From: Schoenoplectus triqueter
Lineage: Eukaryota > Streptophyta > Magnoliopsida > Poales > Cyperaceae
Direction: 5' to 3'
Assembly (NCBI GenBank): GCA_964058805.1
Contig: CAXKVV010001695.1
Coordinates: 1-44,951 of the forward strand
DNA: 44,951 bases
Part shown: in pieces, positions 33,363-43,495 of the stretch
How positions within the stretch are numbered: the first letter of the stretch is position 1
Layout of the letters: each line of letters begins with the position of its first letter
Notes under the pieces: model-generated
The model's database searches: none
What the model was told of the DNA's origin: nothing
Seen by the model: only the letters and a program-made list of their open reading frames with translations
Position numbers and translations under genes: made by a program

Positions 33363-33789
33363 GAGTTACTCATGGTGTGCTAATATATTTTATAAAGCAT
33401 AAAATAACAAAATACTTGATACTTGATACTTATATTTTATGTTTTAAAATTTAAATGGACGATTTAAATCGTTAAATATGATCTTCATATTAAAATCTTT
33501 TTGGTGATCAAATTTTATATTTTGGAAATTTTTTTGCTATTTATTTAAAGGGATGAAAAATCGTTGATATTGAATGGTTCAGAAGACGTTAGATCAATGA
33601 ATTTTGTAGCCCTTCAAAAAATTAGTAAAAAAAAATTCAAAAAATATAAAATTTAATCACTATGAATTTTTCATATGAAGATCATATTTAACGGTTTTGA
33701 TCATCCATTTAAATTTAAAATATGAGATATAAACGTGAAGTAAGAAATATTTTGTGCTTTATAAAACACATTAGCACACCTGATTACTC
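33363..33789. mobile_element. Foldback MITE, family A copy 2 (427 bp, diverged)
   Basis: Inverted arms begin GAGTTACTCATGGTGTGCTA on the left and, reverse-complemented, GAGTAATCAGGTGTGCTAAT on the right. Inner words (GATCAAATTTTATATTTT, AATATAAAATTTAATCAC, ACGGTTTTGATCATCC) align with family A copy 1 at 27036-27426 throughout, but the arms are less alike, so this copy is older. Non-coding. Confidence 0.8.
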
Positions 33790-34447
33790 AGACATGACAA
33801 TAAATAGGAACATTTAATAATTTCCCTTTTCCTTTCTTGTGTGAATTGACATGGTGGGGAATTTCTGACTTTTCATTCTGGTTCACTTTAGTTCAACAGA
33901 AGGGTTATTTTTTTTATCATCATAAAGTTTCACAAATGATTAAAAAATATATATATTTGTATTTTAAATTGAAATTAGTTCTTATTCTAAAAATTAATAT
34001 ATACACATACATTTTTGCCTCACTTTAATATGTATATTTTCTTGATTCAGCCTTTGTCAACAAAATACTGAAATCAATGTCAAGTTCTTCTAGAGCGTGT
34101 GAACAAACACAAAGGCCTCTCGTCAAGTGGTTCAAAAAGTCCGAACCAATACATCCTCAATTAAACTTGACCCAGTCGTCTGACAGTAACAGCAAATTTC
34201 CTAATCCAAGGTCTGTCAATTATCGTAGACTTCTACTTTACAACTGGAAATCAAGCTAGTTACAGTCCTCTGTCCTCACCTAACACACGACATGATAAAT
34301 TTCCTGGTTCGCTTCACTATCAATGCACCAACTAATTCCACTTTTGAATAAGTTCCTTCTTAAATTTTCTTTTCTTTTTACATTTCCTAGTTAAACTATC
34401 TTTGAATTCTTCAAACTCAACCGATAACGAAAATAACAGCAACGGTG

Positions 34448-34457
34448 TATTTATAAA
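34448..34457 (+). promoter_or_regulatory. TATA box of germin-like gene 2
   Basis: TATTTATAAA lies 56 bases before ATG 34513, so transcription should start near 34480-34490. An in-frame upstream ATG at 34402 precedes the TATA box and therefore cannot be the start of the normal transcript; this fixes the start at 34513. Confidence 0.75.
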
Positions 34458-34512
34458 GGGTATCATACTAACAATCACTCACCTTAATTACTTAACATCA
34501 CACAAAACAAAA

Positions 34513-35172
34513 ATGGAGCACAAATTCACAACCTTCTTGCTTTTCTGTCAGATTATTATTTTTCACCTTTCAATATGCCAAGCCGATCCTGATCAATTGC
34601 TAGACTTCTGTGTCGCCGACAACCCAACCATGGATACTACAATCAATGGCTTCCATTGCAAGCCGGCCTCCTCTGTCGTTTCAGATGACTTCTTTTTCGC
34701 TGGCCTCGCAACAGAAGGAAACACCAACAACATATTTGGGTCCAGTATCACGGCAGGAAACGTGTTGAGTTTTCCAGGACTAAACACTCTAGGTCTTGCA
34801 ATCAACCGTGTCGATCTTGCGCCGGGCGGGGTCAACCCGCTTCACAGTCATCCTCGTGCATCGGAGCTTGTGCATGTGCTGGAAGGAAATCTTCTTGTTG
34901 GATTTATTAGCACAGCAAATAAGTTCTATTCCAGAGTTTTGAATCCCGGAGAGACTTTTGTCATCCCCAAGGGTATGTTGCACTTTCAATACAATGTTGG
35001 GAATACATCAGCAACTGCTATAACTCTGTTCAACAGCCAGTTGCCGGGAGTTATGTCGGCGCCACTCGGTTTGTTCAGTGCCAAACCACCGATTCCCATG
35101 GAAGTTTTGACTAAGACCTTTCAAGTCAACTCATCGATTATCAGTGTTTTAGAGTCCAACTTGGCATATTGA
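34513..35172 (+). CDS. GLP: Germin-like protein 2 (secreted cupin), tandem paralogue
   Basis: Intronless, 219 residues from ATG 34513; the frame is open upstream to 34402, but a start there would lie upstream of the TATA box and bury the signal peptide. Signal peptide about residues 5-23, followed by ADPDQLLDFCVAD. Conserved Cys33 and Cys49. Box B PGGVNPLHSHPRASE gives H111, H113, E118; box C GETFVIPKGMLHFQYN gives H157. Possible N-glycosylation at NTS 164-166 and NSS 206-208. It shares long identical blocks with the first copy (TINGF, CKPASSVVS, FPGLNTLGL, INRVD, VLTKTFQV), so the pair arose by tandem duplication; the signal peptide and C-terminus have diverged most. Poly(A) signal AATAAA at 35219. 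Confidence 0.96.
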   Translation: MEHKFTTFLLFCQIIIFHLSICQADPDQLLDFCVADNPTMDTTINGFHCKPASSVVSDDFFFAGLATEGNTNNIFGSSITAGNVLSFPGLNTLGLAINRVDLAPGGVNPLHSHPRASELVHVLEGNLLVGFISTANKFYSRVLNPGETFVIPKGMLHFQYNVGNTSATAITLFNSQLPGVMSAPLGLFSAKPPIPMEVLTKTFQVNSSIISVLESNLAY

Positions 35173-35218
35173 TATTTTGCTTGATTTATTATGTCATTGT
35201 CTGTTCCTCTTTTGTATG

Positions 35219-35224
35219 AATAAA
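35219..35224 (+). terminator. Poly(A) signal of germin-like gene 2
   Basis: AATAAA 47 bases past the stop codon. Confidence 0.5.
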
Positions 35225-35675
35225 ACGATTAGCTTGTTTGGCAATTTCTGACCTGCGCATGAATAGAAAATTTGAATATTTTTTAGATTTGTTTCTTTCT
35301 CGTGTCCTTATCACTTTTTAGATCCAATGGACATAGCACATTATTTATTTGATCATTAGCTAGTGATTCGTCATAAAATATAAACATGAATTGCCAAAAT
35401 GGTTCACTCAAATATGTGATGATTTGTCATAAAAAACGAATATATATTTAACTTCGCAGATAATTATTGACAAATTATCGGATTCTTCTTGCTAGTTTGA
35501 TAAGGACACTTATTGTAAATTATTATTGGTTTGCCAAATATTTCTTTATAATTTCGTAATTAATATATTTTACTTGACGAAATATAATTAGAATTATATT
35601 GAGCCACATATTCTGATATCAAAGAGTTTTTATTAACTTGTTGGAAAGAATAATAAAAATATTGTGTTTGCCTAT

Positions 35676-36213
35676 GGTGCTACGCGTAGTTAATGATCAA
35701 ATTTGTTACGGGCTCAATATATAGTTAAATTATTTTTAAATCTTAATTTATGAGTCTCAATAAATTTTTTATATCAAAATATGATGAGATATAAAAAAAT
35801 TCTATTTTTTTAATTTTGTAAGTATTAGTTTTGAATTTTTAAAAATGACCTAGAAAATATATATTATTTTATTACTTTGATTTTTAAATCTTAATTTATG
35901 GGTCTCAATAAATTTTTTATATCAAAATATGATGAGATATAAAAAAATTCTATTTTTTTTAATTTTGTAAGTATTAGTTTTGAATTTTTAAAAATGACCT
36001 AGAAAATATATATTATTTTATTACTATTATTGAATTATCTTAAAAAAATCAAAGCTAATACTTAAAAAATTCGAAAAATAGAAATTTTTTATACCCATCA
36101 TATTTTGATATAACAAATTTATTGAGATCCATAAATTAAGATTTAGAGATGATTTATCTATATTTTTTAGTCCGTAACAAATTTAATTCATTAAATACTA
36201 GTAGAACCACACC
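35676..36213. mobile_element. Foldback MITE, family B, with a duplicated left arm (538 bp)
   Basis: Left arm from GGTGCTACGCGTAGTTAATG; the right arm, reverse-complemented, begins GGTGTGGTTCTACTAGTATT. AATTTGTTACGG, AAATCTTAATTTATG and ATATCAAAATATGATG occur in both arms. Inside, a 148-bp block is tandemly repeated head to tail (35733-35880 and 35881-36028) with almost no differences, so the left arm is present twice. Non-coding; not obviously related to family A. Target duplication not identified. Confidence 0.78.
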
Positions 36214-37039
36214 CTAACTCAAAAATATTACATTAAATTCTATATACCATTTGATAACCTCACCGTATCTTTCTAATATCACTTTGTTTTGTTTGCAAAC
36301 GATATAAATTTGGTTTCCCAATGCAGCGAACCAAGCTATTTTTCTATAATATTATCATAAATTCATTCCAACTTTTTGAATAATATAGAATCCAGTCATT
36401 CCAGAGAGGTTGGAATTTGATTTTCCTTCCATGTTTCCGCGAGCCATTATTCGCCACAATGCGCAACATACCAGTATCTATGTGCAAACTCAACTCAGAA
36501 TATCAGTTTGACTCCAACCTGCTAGGTTAGTTTCAACTCGCGGAATCCAGCGATTTTTTATTTGTATAATTAATCTTATTTTTAATAATAAAAGTGATAA
36601 AATCAATATTTTAAAAATATGAATGATAACGCATCACTGTTAGTGACGTTTTGTAAAGACGCTACTAGCTCCTTTTTTGTTTACATTTAAGCTATTTTTT
36701 TTTCATAAAAAAACTATCAGGGTAGAGCGACGTTTTTTCCACCAGCACTGCCATCAAATAGAACCCTATCAACGCCGCTCTAAATTAAAAAAAAAATTAA
36801 AAGACATCAATTCTAGTAACGTTTTTGCACAAACATGTCAGTAGAACTGACACATTTACGTAGCATCACTGGAAGTGGTACGTTACCGTTCGTATTATTA
36901 AAATTTCAATTTTATTACTTTTATTGTTAAAATTAAAATTATTAAAATAATTATTATCATAAAACGTTGCGCGGAATCCACCATTCTCTCTCAATCTTTC
37001 TACATCCTGCCACCTCCTAGCTTCGGCACAAACATTTGA
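36214..37039. other. AT-rich intergenic DNA, nothing recognised
   Basis: Contains GACGTT/AACGTC-like words at about 36640-36860 that partly face each other and may be another decayed foldback; too diverged to call. Confidence 0.4.
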
Positions 37040-37325
37040 CATGGTAATAAGCTCCTCCTCCGAATGGGCCTACTCCCTGCAAGGCTGCAACTCCTTAAAC
37101 ACTGCATCCATACTCCACGTGCCCCAGGAATCTACAAGCTGAGAGAGAATTGTTTTCCAAAGAACGGTGTTTGTCTTGACTGGCAGTTCTTTGGCCATCT
37201 TATATGCTTCCTCAACCAAACCACACCGGCACAACAAGTCAATCAAGCAACCATAGTGCTTTATGTCAGGCATATTTTGAACTCATCTATCATCCTGTTG
37301 AAATATCTCTGGCCGGCTGGCCCTC
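37040..37325 (-). pseudogene. Pentatricopeptide repeat (PPR, E-type) protein fragment
   Basis: Minus strand: GQRYFNRMIDEFK, a one-base frameshift near 37276, then PDIKHYGCLIDLLCRCGLVE, EAYKMAKELPVKTNTVLW, KTILSQLVD, a short deletion, then FKELQPCRE and a stop. This is the last repeat and start of the E motif of a PLS-class PPR protein, the organellar RNA-processing family. Only about 85 residues of an ordinarily 500-plus residue protein remain, and no upstream repeats are present. A dead fragment; a plus-strand frame over the same DNA is its shadow. Confidence 0.82.
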
Positions 37326-37329
37326 TTTA

Positions 37330-37805
37330 AACATGAGTTTGATAATGAGTTTCTTAATAAATATGAAAAATATATATATATATATTATTCTACCAATAAA
37401 TTTTATGATAATTCAAATTTTATATAATTTTATATCATTTGATAAAAATTAAAACGTTGCAACTTGTATAAAAATTAAATGATCTTTAATAGACTATCAA
37501 ACGATAATAAAATTGAATGATCATCAATCTATATGCAGAAAAAATATCTATAATCTTTTTTCATATTAAAAATTTATTTTGTATTTATTTAAACGTACAT
37601 TATCAAAATTATGAAGATAACCATCGTCGATTTATCCACGCCCATTTTTAACAGGCTAGACTCTAAGTCGCGTCAATTATAATATTATATCCCAAGTCTT
37701 CGTGAATTTTAAAGAACACTGTTGTGATGTCTTATTCGAACAGTCAAATTTAACATCGTTATAAATTCGGATAATTATTATACGCGTACAACATTATATT
37801 ATAGA
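37330..37805. other. AT-rich intergenic DNA, nothing recognised
   Basis: A (TA)n run near 37370-37385; otherwise featureless. Confidence 0.55.
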
Positions 37806-37807
37806 TG

Positions 37808-38233
37808 AGTGTAGGTGTCAATTATTAATTCAACCTGACATGTTAATTCGACTCGACATGATCTGAAAATAAATGGGTCGGGTATGAATTTAATTTTTTT
37901 TTACCCAAATCGGATCGGGAGAGAAAGGGTTGTTGACCCGACCCGATTAATTATATATTTTTTCAAATAATTTTGTGATTTAGTACTAATTATAGCTTAA
38001 ATATACACTAATTATATATTAATTAAGATTAATTATAAATTAATTAATATTTTATTACTTAAAATTATATAAAAATAATTAATAAATATTTAATTATTTT
38101 ACATAGATCGAGTCGGGTCGGATATGGATCAAGAATTTTTTATCTGGATCGGGTTTAAGTCAGATCAAAAAAATAATAAAATAATGTGATCCGATCCGAA
38201 CCCGATCCGACCCGACTCAACCCATTGACACGA
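37808..38233. mobile_element. GGGTC-rich non-autonomous element, hAT-like (tentative)
   Basis: GTAGGTGTCAATT at the left is mirrored by ACCCATTGACACGAG at the right (shared GTGTCAAT inverted). Next to each end are GGGTCGGGT/CCCGACCC words, and the middle (37965-38100) is nearly pure A/T. Arrangement and motif use resemble the element at 40162-40460, but no clear 8-bp duplication is seen. Confidence 0.45.
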
Positions 38234-38409
38234 GTCGGTTCCACTAAACCCTTACCGTTTATCCTCTAATACAAAATATATTCCGCATCAGACTACAAAA
38301 TAAGCAACATCAAAATATATTGCGCAGGTGCAATAAAATGGTCTTTCTCCCCTAATACAAGCAGCACTTTCTGAGCAATTTTGATCGACCCAACAAATTT
38401 GCACTAGGC

Positions 38410-41400
38410 CTAGGCATCAAGCAGAAAATGTATGTCTTCTGGAGTCAGCTTTGCCACTTCATCCGGAGAATTGCCAACAGTTCTGCAAAAAGCATAATGA
38501 AATATTTGTTACTATATAAATTCTAAGTATTGATTACATCAGTATCAAATAGAAAATAACTTCTAATTAAGAACTAGACTCACCTGGATGCTCGTTTCTT
38601 CTGCTCCTGCAACATCAGGATCCTTTCCTCAATTGTGTTATTTATTACAAACCTAATAACCCTGTAGACACCAATTTATTTAAAAAATAATCATAGAATA
38701 CCTCAAATTCACAGTTATACAATGGTTTCAGTGTGCATGGCATTCCTAGTGCCAGTTTTGCATGTTGTGCAGAACATAGAATACCTCAAATTCACAGTTA
38801 ATTCCTCGAGGTATGTTATAACGATACTCTTTTCCCCTTTCCAGAAAGAGAAAAAAGGTTGTTAAATCAAAATTTTCTAGTTGTATGTATGTAGTATGTC
38901 TCGAATTGAGGAAACATATTTTCTGGTAATTCCTTGTTGAAAGAATATAAATTCATAATTATCTTTAGGAAGAACCTGATAGGTTTGTGTTGTCCAATTT
39001 GGTGAATTCGATCTATAGCTTGCTTTTCTGTTGCTGGGTTGCAGCAAGGATCCATCAAGAAGACCTTCATAAATTTACTTGTGCATGAAAAATTGATATC
39101 AATCATGATAGACATTCAAGTTGATTCAACATAAATCAGATATGCCCGCATGTAAAAGCCAATAATTATCTATAATATTGCATTGAAATATGGGATTAAT
39201 TATGTTTGGCTCTTAATAACATAAATTTAAAATGTATATGAGGTAATATATATGACTTAGAAATCTTACATATGATGCCACTGTCAGGCTAAGGGCCACA
39301 CCTCCAGCTGCGTGGCTCATAAGTAGAATCCTGCAATCAGCATTGTCAGTAAATGCTGCAATTGCCTTCTCCCTGTCTTTTATCTTCATACTTCCATCTA
39401 GCAGGACCCATTTTACCCCATACTGAATAAAGTTTCAATTTAGTACCTAACATTATAGAATATTTGAAGTAATAGTTCTCTTATTGTTGTTGTTTTTTCC
39501 TTTTACCATATTAAGAGAATAACCAATCAAGTCTAGGAAGGACGTAAATTGGCTGAAAACGATTCCTTTCGCTGAGCCATCTTCTTCTATCATATTCCTT
39601 ATTTCGTCCTTCTGCAAAAGAACAATTTTATTTGGCATGTTATCCCACCCTTTTTATGAAAAAATAACATAAACATAATCCAAAATTTGATATGATTTAT
39701 CATATCAATTATGCCATACGAAAAGAAGAAAAGTTTATCAGAATAAATGAGCCTGTTCTGTTTTTAGTCTCACCAAAGCTTCAATCTTTGTGCTTGTCCT
39801 GAAAGTGGATAGTTCCAGTCGGTTCAATATGCTTGAACTTCTGAAACCCTTGACCTTAGGTGCCTTTCTTGGCTTCTTTTTGGGGCTTATAGTAATCAAA
39901 ATCGAACAAGTTGGACATATTGGACTTCCATGAGGAGAGAGATTTTCTTCCCAGCATGATTTACAGAAGATATGCTCACAAGTCGTGATCTGGAAGCGAA
40001 AATTAACAAATTGATATGCAACATTTTAGAAAGATAATAAATAATTTACCAAACACACAGAAAGAAACATTGATTCAGATAACGTTTGCATTTTCATATT
40101 CCCTATTTTCTATAGCTAACCAATTCTTTCACTAAATGACAAACAATCTTACATATATATAGAGGTGGCAATCGGGCGGATCGGGTCGGGTTCGGGTTCG
40201 GGTCGGGCGGGTCGGGCGGGTCGGGTCAGTTTGACTTTCTGGAAGAAATTGGGTCGGGTCAGGGTCGGGTCAATTTACATGTTGTGTTTTTTCAGATCGT
40301 TGATAGATTTCGATTGGATTGAAGGCCATTTGATCTCGGGTCGGGTCGGGTCAGGTCGGGTCGGGTCAGTTTGACTTTCTTAAAAAATCGGATCGGGTCG
40401 GGTTCGGATCCGGGCGGGTCGGGCGGGTTTGTCGGGTCGGGTCGGGTTCTGCCACCTCTACATATATATATTGCCAATTGAAAAATTGAAGTTACACTAA
40501 AATGATCCCTGGTAAAAAAACAAAACTGACCTTATTATGTACATGTAATAAAAATAGCTTACCACAGTATCTTTAGCTTTTGATTGGCATAGCCCACAGT
40601 GTTCTTGCTGAGGAGTATACATGACAAGATAAGGGTGATCAGCAGCCTAAAATAAAACAATCAAGAACAAAATTTGTATAAACAGATGTTGTCGAAACTA
40701 CTAATTTGAAATTGGCCACTATCATATATAAATCATTTTCCATCCACTAGTTTCTAGTCTTCATGGAGTATATACCAAACTGTAATCAGACTAACTAGCT
40801 ATATATACTTATCTATATTAACCAATGAAATCAATTTTTGCATTCAGTGATTTGTCATATATGCTAAAGCTTACCTGTCGCAACCGGATCAGCATGTCAG
40901 AAATGTGGGCAAAATTGTCCATTGAGTTATCATCTTTCTCATATCTAAATAGGTACAAAAAAGAACATTAATACTCTCGAGTAAAATAAAATAATTTTTA
41001 TTTAATTAATTATCTGAGCATCTATGTTAAGAAATATGACACTCACGAGTTTGACAATGTTTCATAGAACTCTTGTTCTCTCTCATCCATAGTGTCCCAC
41101 CTCAGCGTAACCTATAGATTAAAGAGAATATTTAGGCCTGCTTTAATTAAGCTGTGATTTAGTGTCCCGTCTTGCTCCTGCATATCCCCCACTTACATGA
41201 TGTGCGGGCCCAATGAGGCCAAAGCTTATATTTATCATATTTATTTAATATATTCTAACCATTTTAGGTGGATAAACATAATCAACAACTCGGTGTGACT
41301 TCTCTCGTCTAAGTAGAACACTCTTCAAAACCTTCTCATTTAACAAAAGCATGGCTCGTTTGCCATGTTTCTTAGCGCTGCCACTTTTTATTGGCTTTGA

Positions 41401-43495
41401 TATGTACTGATAAAAAAAGAAGAGAAAATGTTACTGTTAGAATTACCAAATTTTATGGAAGTTTAACTAATTGGGGCATATAATGGATCGCAAAACCTAT
41501 CCTAGGCCCAAAATGATTATGGCATCAAAAAAAAATTTCAAGCCTTTATAAAATTATCAATCAAATTCAGAAAAAAAATGTCTGATAAAGTATGTTTACT
41601 TACCTTGTTCCACCACATGAAGTGCCTCAACATTGAGTGGTTACAGTCAGGGCAGGGTGACAAAATACTACAAAAGGCAATAATCCAGACTAATGTTTCT
41701 TTATTTCTGAAGCAAATCAAGACTAATATTTCTAACAATGAGAATATAGTATATATGAATTATATACTAACACATAGTCTTGAATGCAACAGTCGCAGTC
41801 CTTGCAGAAGAAGTAAGAATAGGGGAAGACTTGCAAAAAGCGAAGCTGATAATGACAAGAAAACTGTATAAAGTTCAAAGCAGTGCAGAGGCGTGAATTA
41901 CTATGATAATAATATTGAAGCATAAGGAGAATTACCAGGGAAAAAATATCCCTCATTCTATTCTGTAGAGGAATACCAGTAAGTGCCCATTTGTACTCCG
42001 AGTCCAAAGCAAAAACTGCTTTGGCTGTGTTTCTGTCTTTATGTCTGATGTTATGGGCCTGAGTTGTCAATTGAAAAATGAAAGATTCTTCAGAACTCAG
42101 TTCTTTTTTATTCAAGGAAATGGAACTCGAGTATAGAGAAATTTAGTGCTGCTTTGAACAACTCTGATAATATAATCCAATATGATTGATTCAATAGTGC
42201 AAATTTGACTTTAGTAAACTGAGCTTCTTGATTTATTACAAAAAAAAATACAGGTCTAGTTAACAAAGAATACATCTTAATGTATGCTCGAAGTTGTAAA
42301 ACAATCAGAAAGAATTGAACAAAAATTAAAATAAATAAATAAGCAAAGTAAATTGTACCTCATCCAGGATGATTCTTTCCCATCTCACTGAGTGTAGAAG
42401 TGATAAACCACCTTGGTCTGATGGGTCAGTGTGAGTCTTTGTCCCCCACTTTTTCTTCTTTTTTCTATCTTTTTCTATGCAGGAATCTCTGTTGATCCCA
42501 GAATACCAATATAGCCATAAAAATAATAAAATGTGATAAAATGCACTCGACAAACAGTGGCACAATCGAAATAACTTCAAATGGTACCTTATGTGATCAT
42601 TAAGAGTATCAATATCGGTGAATTTTCTGCTGCAATTGTTGCGTACTTCATCATGTGGGATGAGGTAATAATATTCATAATCTGAATTGAGCACCATTGA
42701 ATAGGTGGTAAGCACAAAGTCATACTGGCTGAAATCGACTTCCCCTCTTGGTCTCTTGGCGCCATGAAACACCAAAACCCTGACACTCCCGTTAACAGTA
42801 TGCTTTTCTATTTCCTTAGCCCATTGGTTCAGTGCCACCACAGGACAGACAACAAGGGTGCACTTGTTGTTACCTCTGGAGGAGCTACAACTGGCCTCAG
42901 ATTGCACACGCAAGTCACGAGCAGTGACAACAAGGGAGATTGCTTGTATTGTCTTCCCCATCCCCATTTCATCGGCCAAGATGCCGCCTCGTACCTCAGA
43001 AGCCTCCTGCTTTAACCCCCATGCAAGCCACTCTTTTTGGAATTTTAACAGAGGAAGAGTAATATTAGGGGAAGGCTCCACTGTCGCCAAAGTTTCAGTT
43101 ACCGGTGCAGGACTGTGCACCTGCATCGAACGGAACCACAATAGGTACTCATGTGACATTTTTTCCCATGGCAAGTAGGGCTTAAGATAACCAACTTTTC
43201 TTGCGAAATCCCTTCGTTGAAAATCAGGATCATTCATGTCTGGATCATAGTAATACACGGGTTGGTTTTGGTTGGCTTCTGGGCCAGGGGATAAAGAATT
43301 AGAATCACGTGTCAGGCCATCATGAGTGGAAGAGAATAGGGCCGTTGATGTAGAGGCCACAGGTTGGATTTGAAGTGGCTGTGGTCTTGGTTTGGGTTTG
43401 TCAGAGGAGCCGCTTGAGGATGAAGAATCAGAGGAGGGGTTATCATTGTCATCATTGTTGTTGGAGGTGGAGTTGTGCTTCCCAATCAACCACAT
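38410..43495 (-). CDS. RAD16: RAD16-like SNF2 ATPase with embedded RING finger
   Basis: Fifteen exons give an unbroken 792-residue protein: 43495-42588, 42488-42359, 42058-41936, 41845-41772, 41667-41604, 41406-41260, 41111-41047, 40944-40875, 40646-40563, 39989-39774, 39611-39507, 39422-39270, 39064-38976, 38661-38584, 38482-38410. Family role: nuclear ATP-dependent DNA translocase and E3 ubiquitin ligase in global-genome nucleotide-excision repair. Order: Ser/Asp-rich N-terminus; Walker A DEMGMGKT (175-182); DEAH (345-348) split by an intron; LTGIPLQNR (372-380); Cys-rich CKDCDC..CPDC insert; C3HC4 RING CGLC..CEHIFCKSC..CPTC (544-583); C-terminal helicase KGIVFSQFTSF, LLDGSM, AGGVALSLT, QAIDRIHQIGQ (728-738). 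Oddities: LTGI for LTGT, DPCC for DPWW (718-721), HQIGQ for HRIGQ (Q735). A hAT MITE sits in the intron inside the RING. A tandem paralogue lies upstream at the window edge. Confidence 0.93.
40162..40460. mobile_element. hAT-type MITE of GGGTC repeats, inside a RAD16-like intron (299 bp)
   Basis: Ends TAGAGGTGGCA and TGCCACCTCTA are perfect 11-bp inverted repeats, flanked on both sides by CATATATA, an exact 8-bp target duplication, the hAT hallmark. The body is (GGGTCG)n-type repeats around a short unique middle (about 40280-40340) and contains two copies of GGGTCAGTTTGACTTTCT. Open frames on both strands are repeat artefacts. It lies in the 573-base intron separating the two RING-coding exons of the RAD16-like gene. 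Confidence 0.92.
42489..42587 (-). other. 99-base stop-free intron of the RAD16-like gene (possible retained, exitron-like)
   Basis: Between the exons ending 42588 and starting 42488. Donor AAG|GTACC and acceptor CAACAG|A are consistent splice sites. The intron is exactly 33 codons and has no stop in the host frame; retention would insert a hydrophobic, Leu/Tyr/His-rich stretch (LCHCLSSAFYHILLFLWLY) between residues 302 and 304. The spliced form reads HIRDSCIEKDRKKKKK and fits the Lys-rich linker of homologues better. Confidence 0.6.

Noticed and set aside
34402..34512. Upstream in-frame extension of germin-like gene 2
   Set aside because: It spans the TATA box and would bury the signal peptide; the ATG at 34513 is the start.
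37064..37452. Plus-strand frames over the PPR fragment
   Set aside because: The minus strand carries the PPR motif; the plus frames have no family resemblance.
40165..40477. Gly/Arg- and Pro/Asp-rich frames on both strands
   Set aside because: Translation of GGGTC repeats within the hAT MITE.
42764..43178. Plus-strand frames opposite the first RAD16-like exon
   Set aside because: Antisense shadows of a conserved SNF2 exon containing Walker A.
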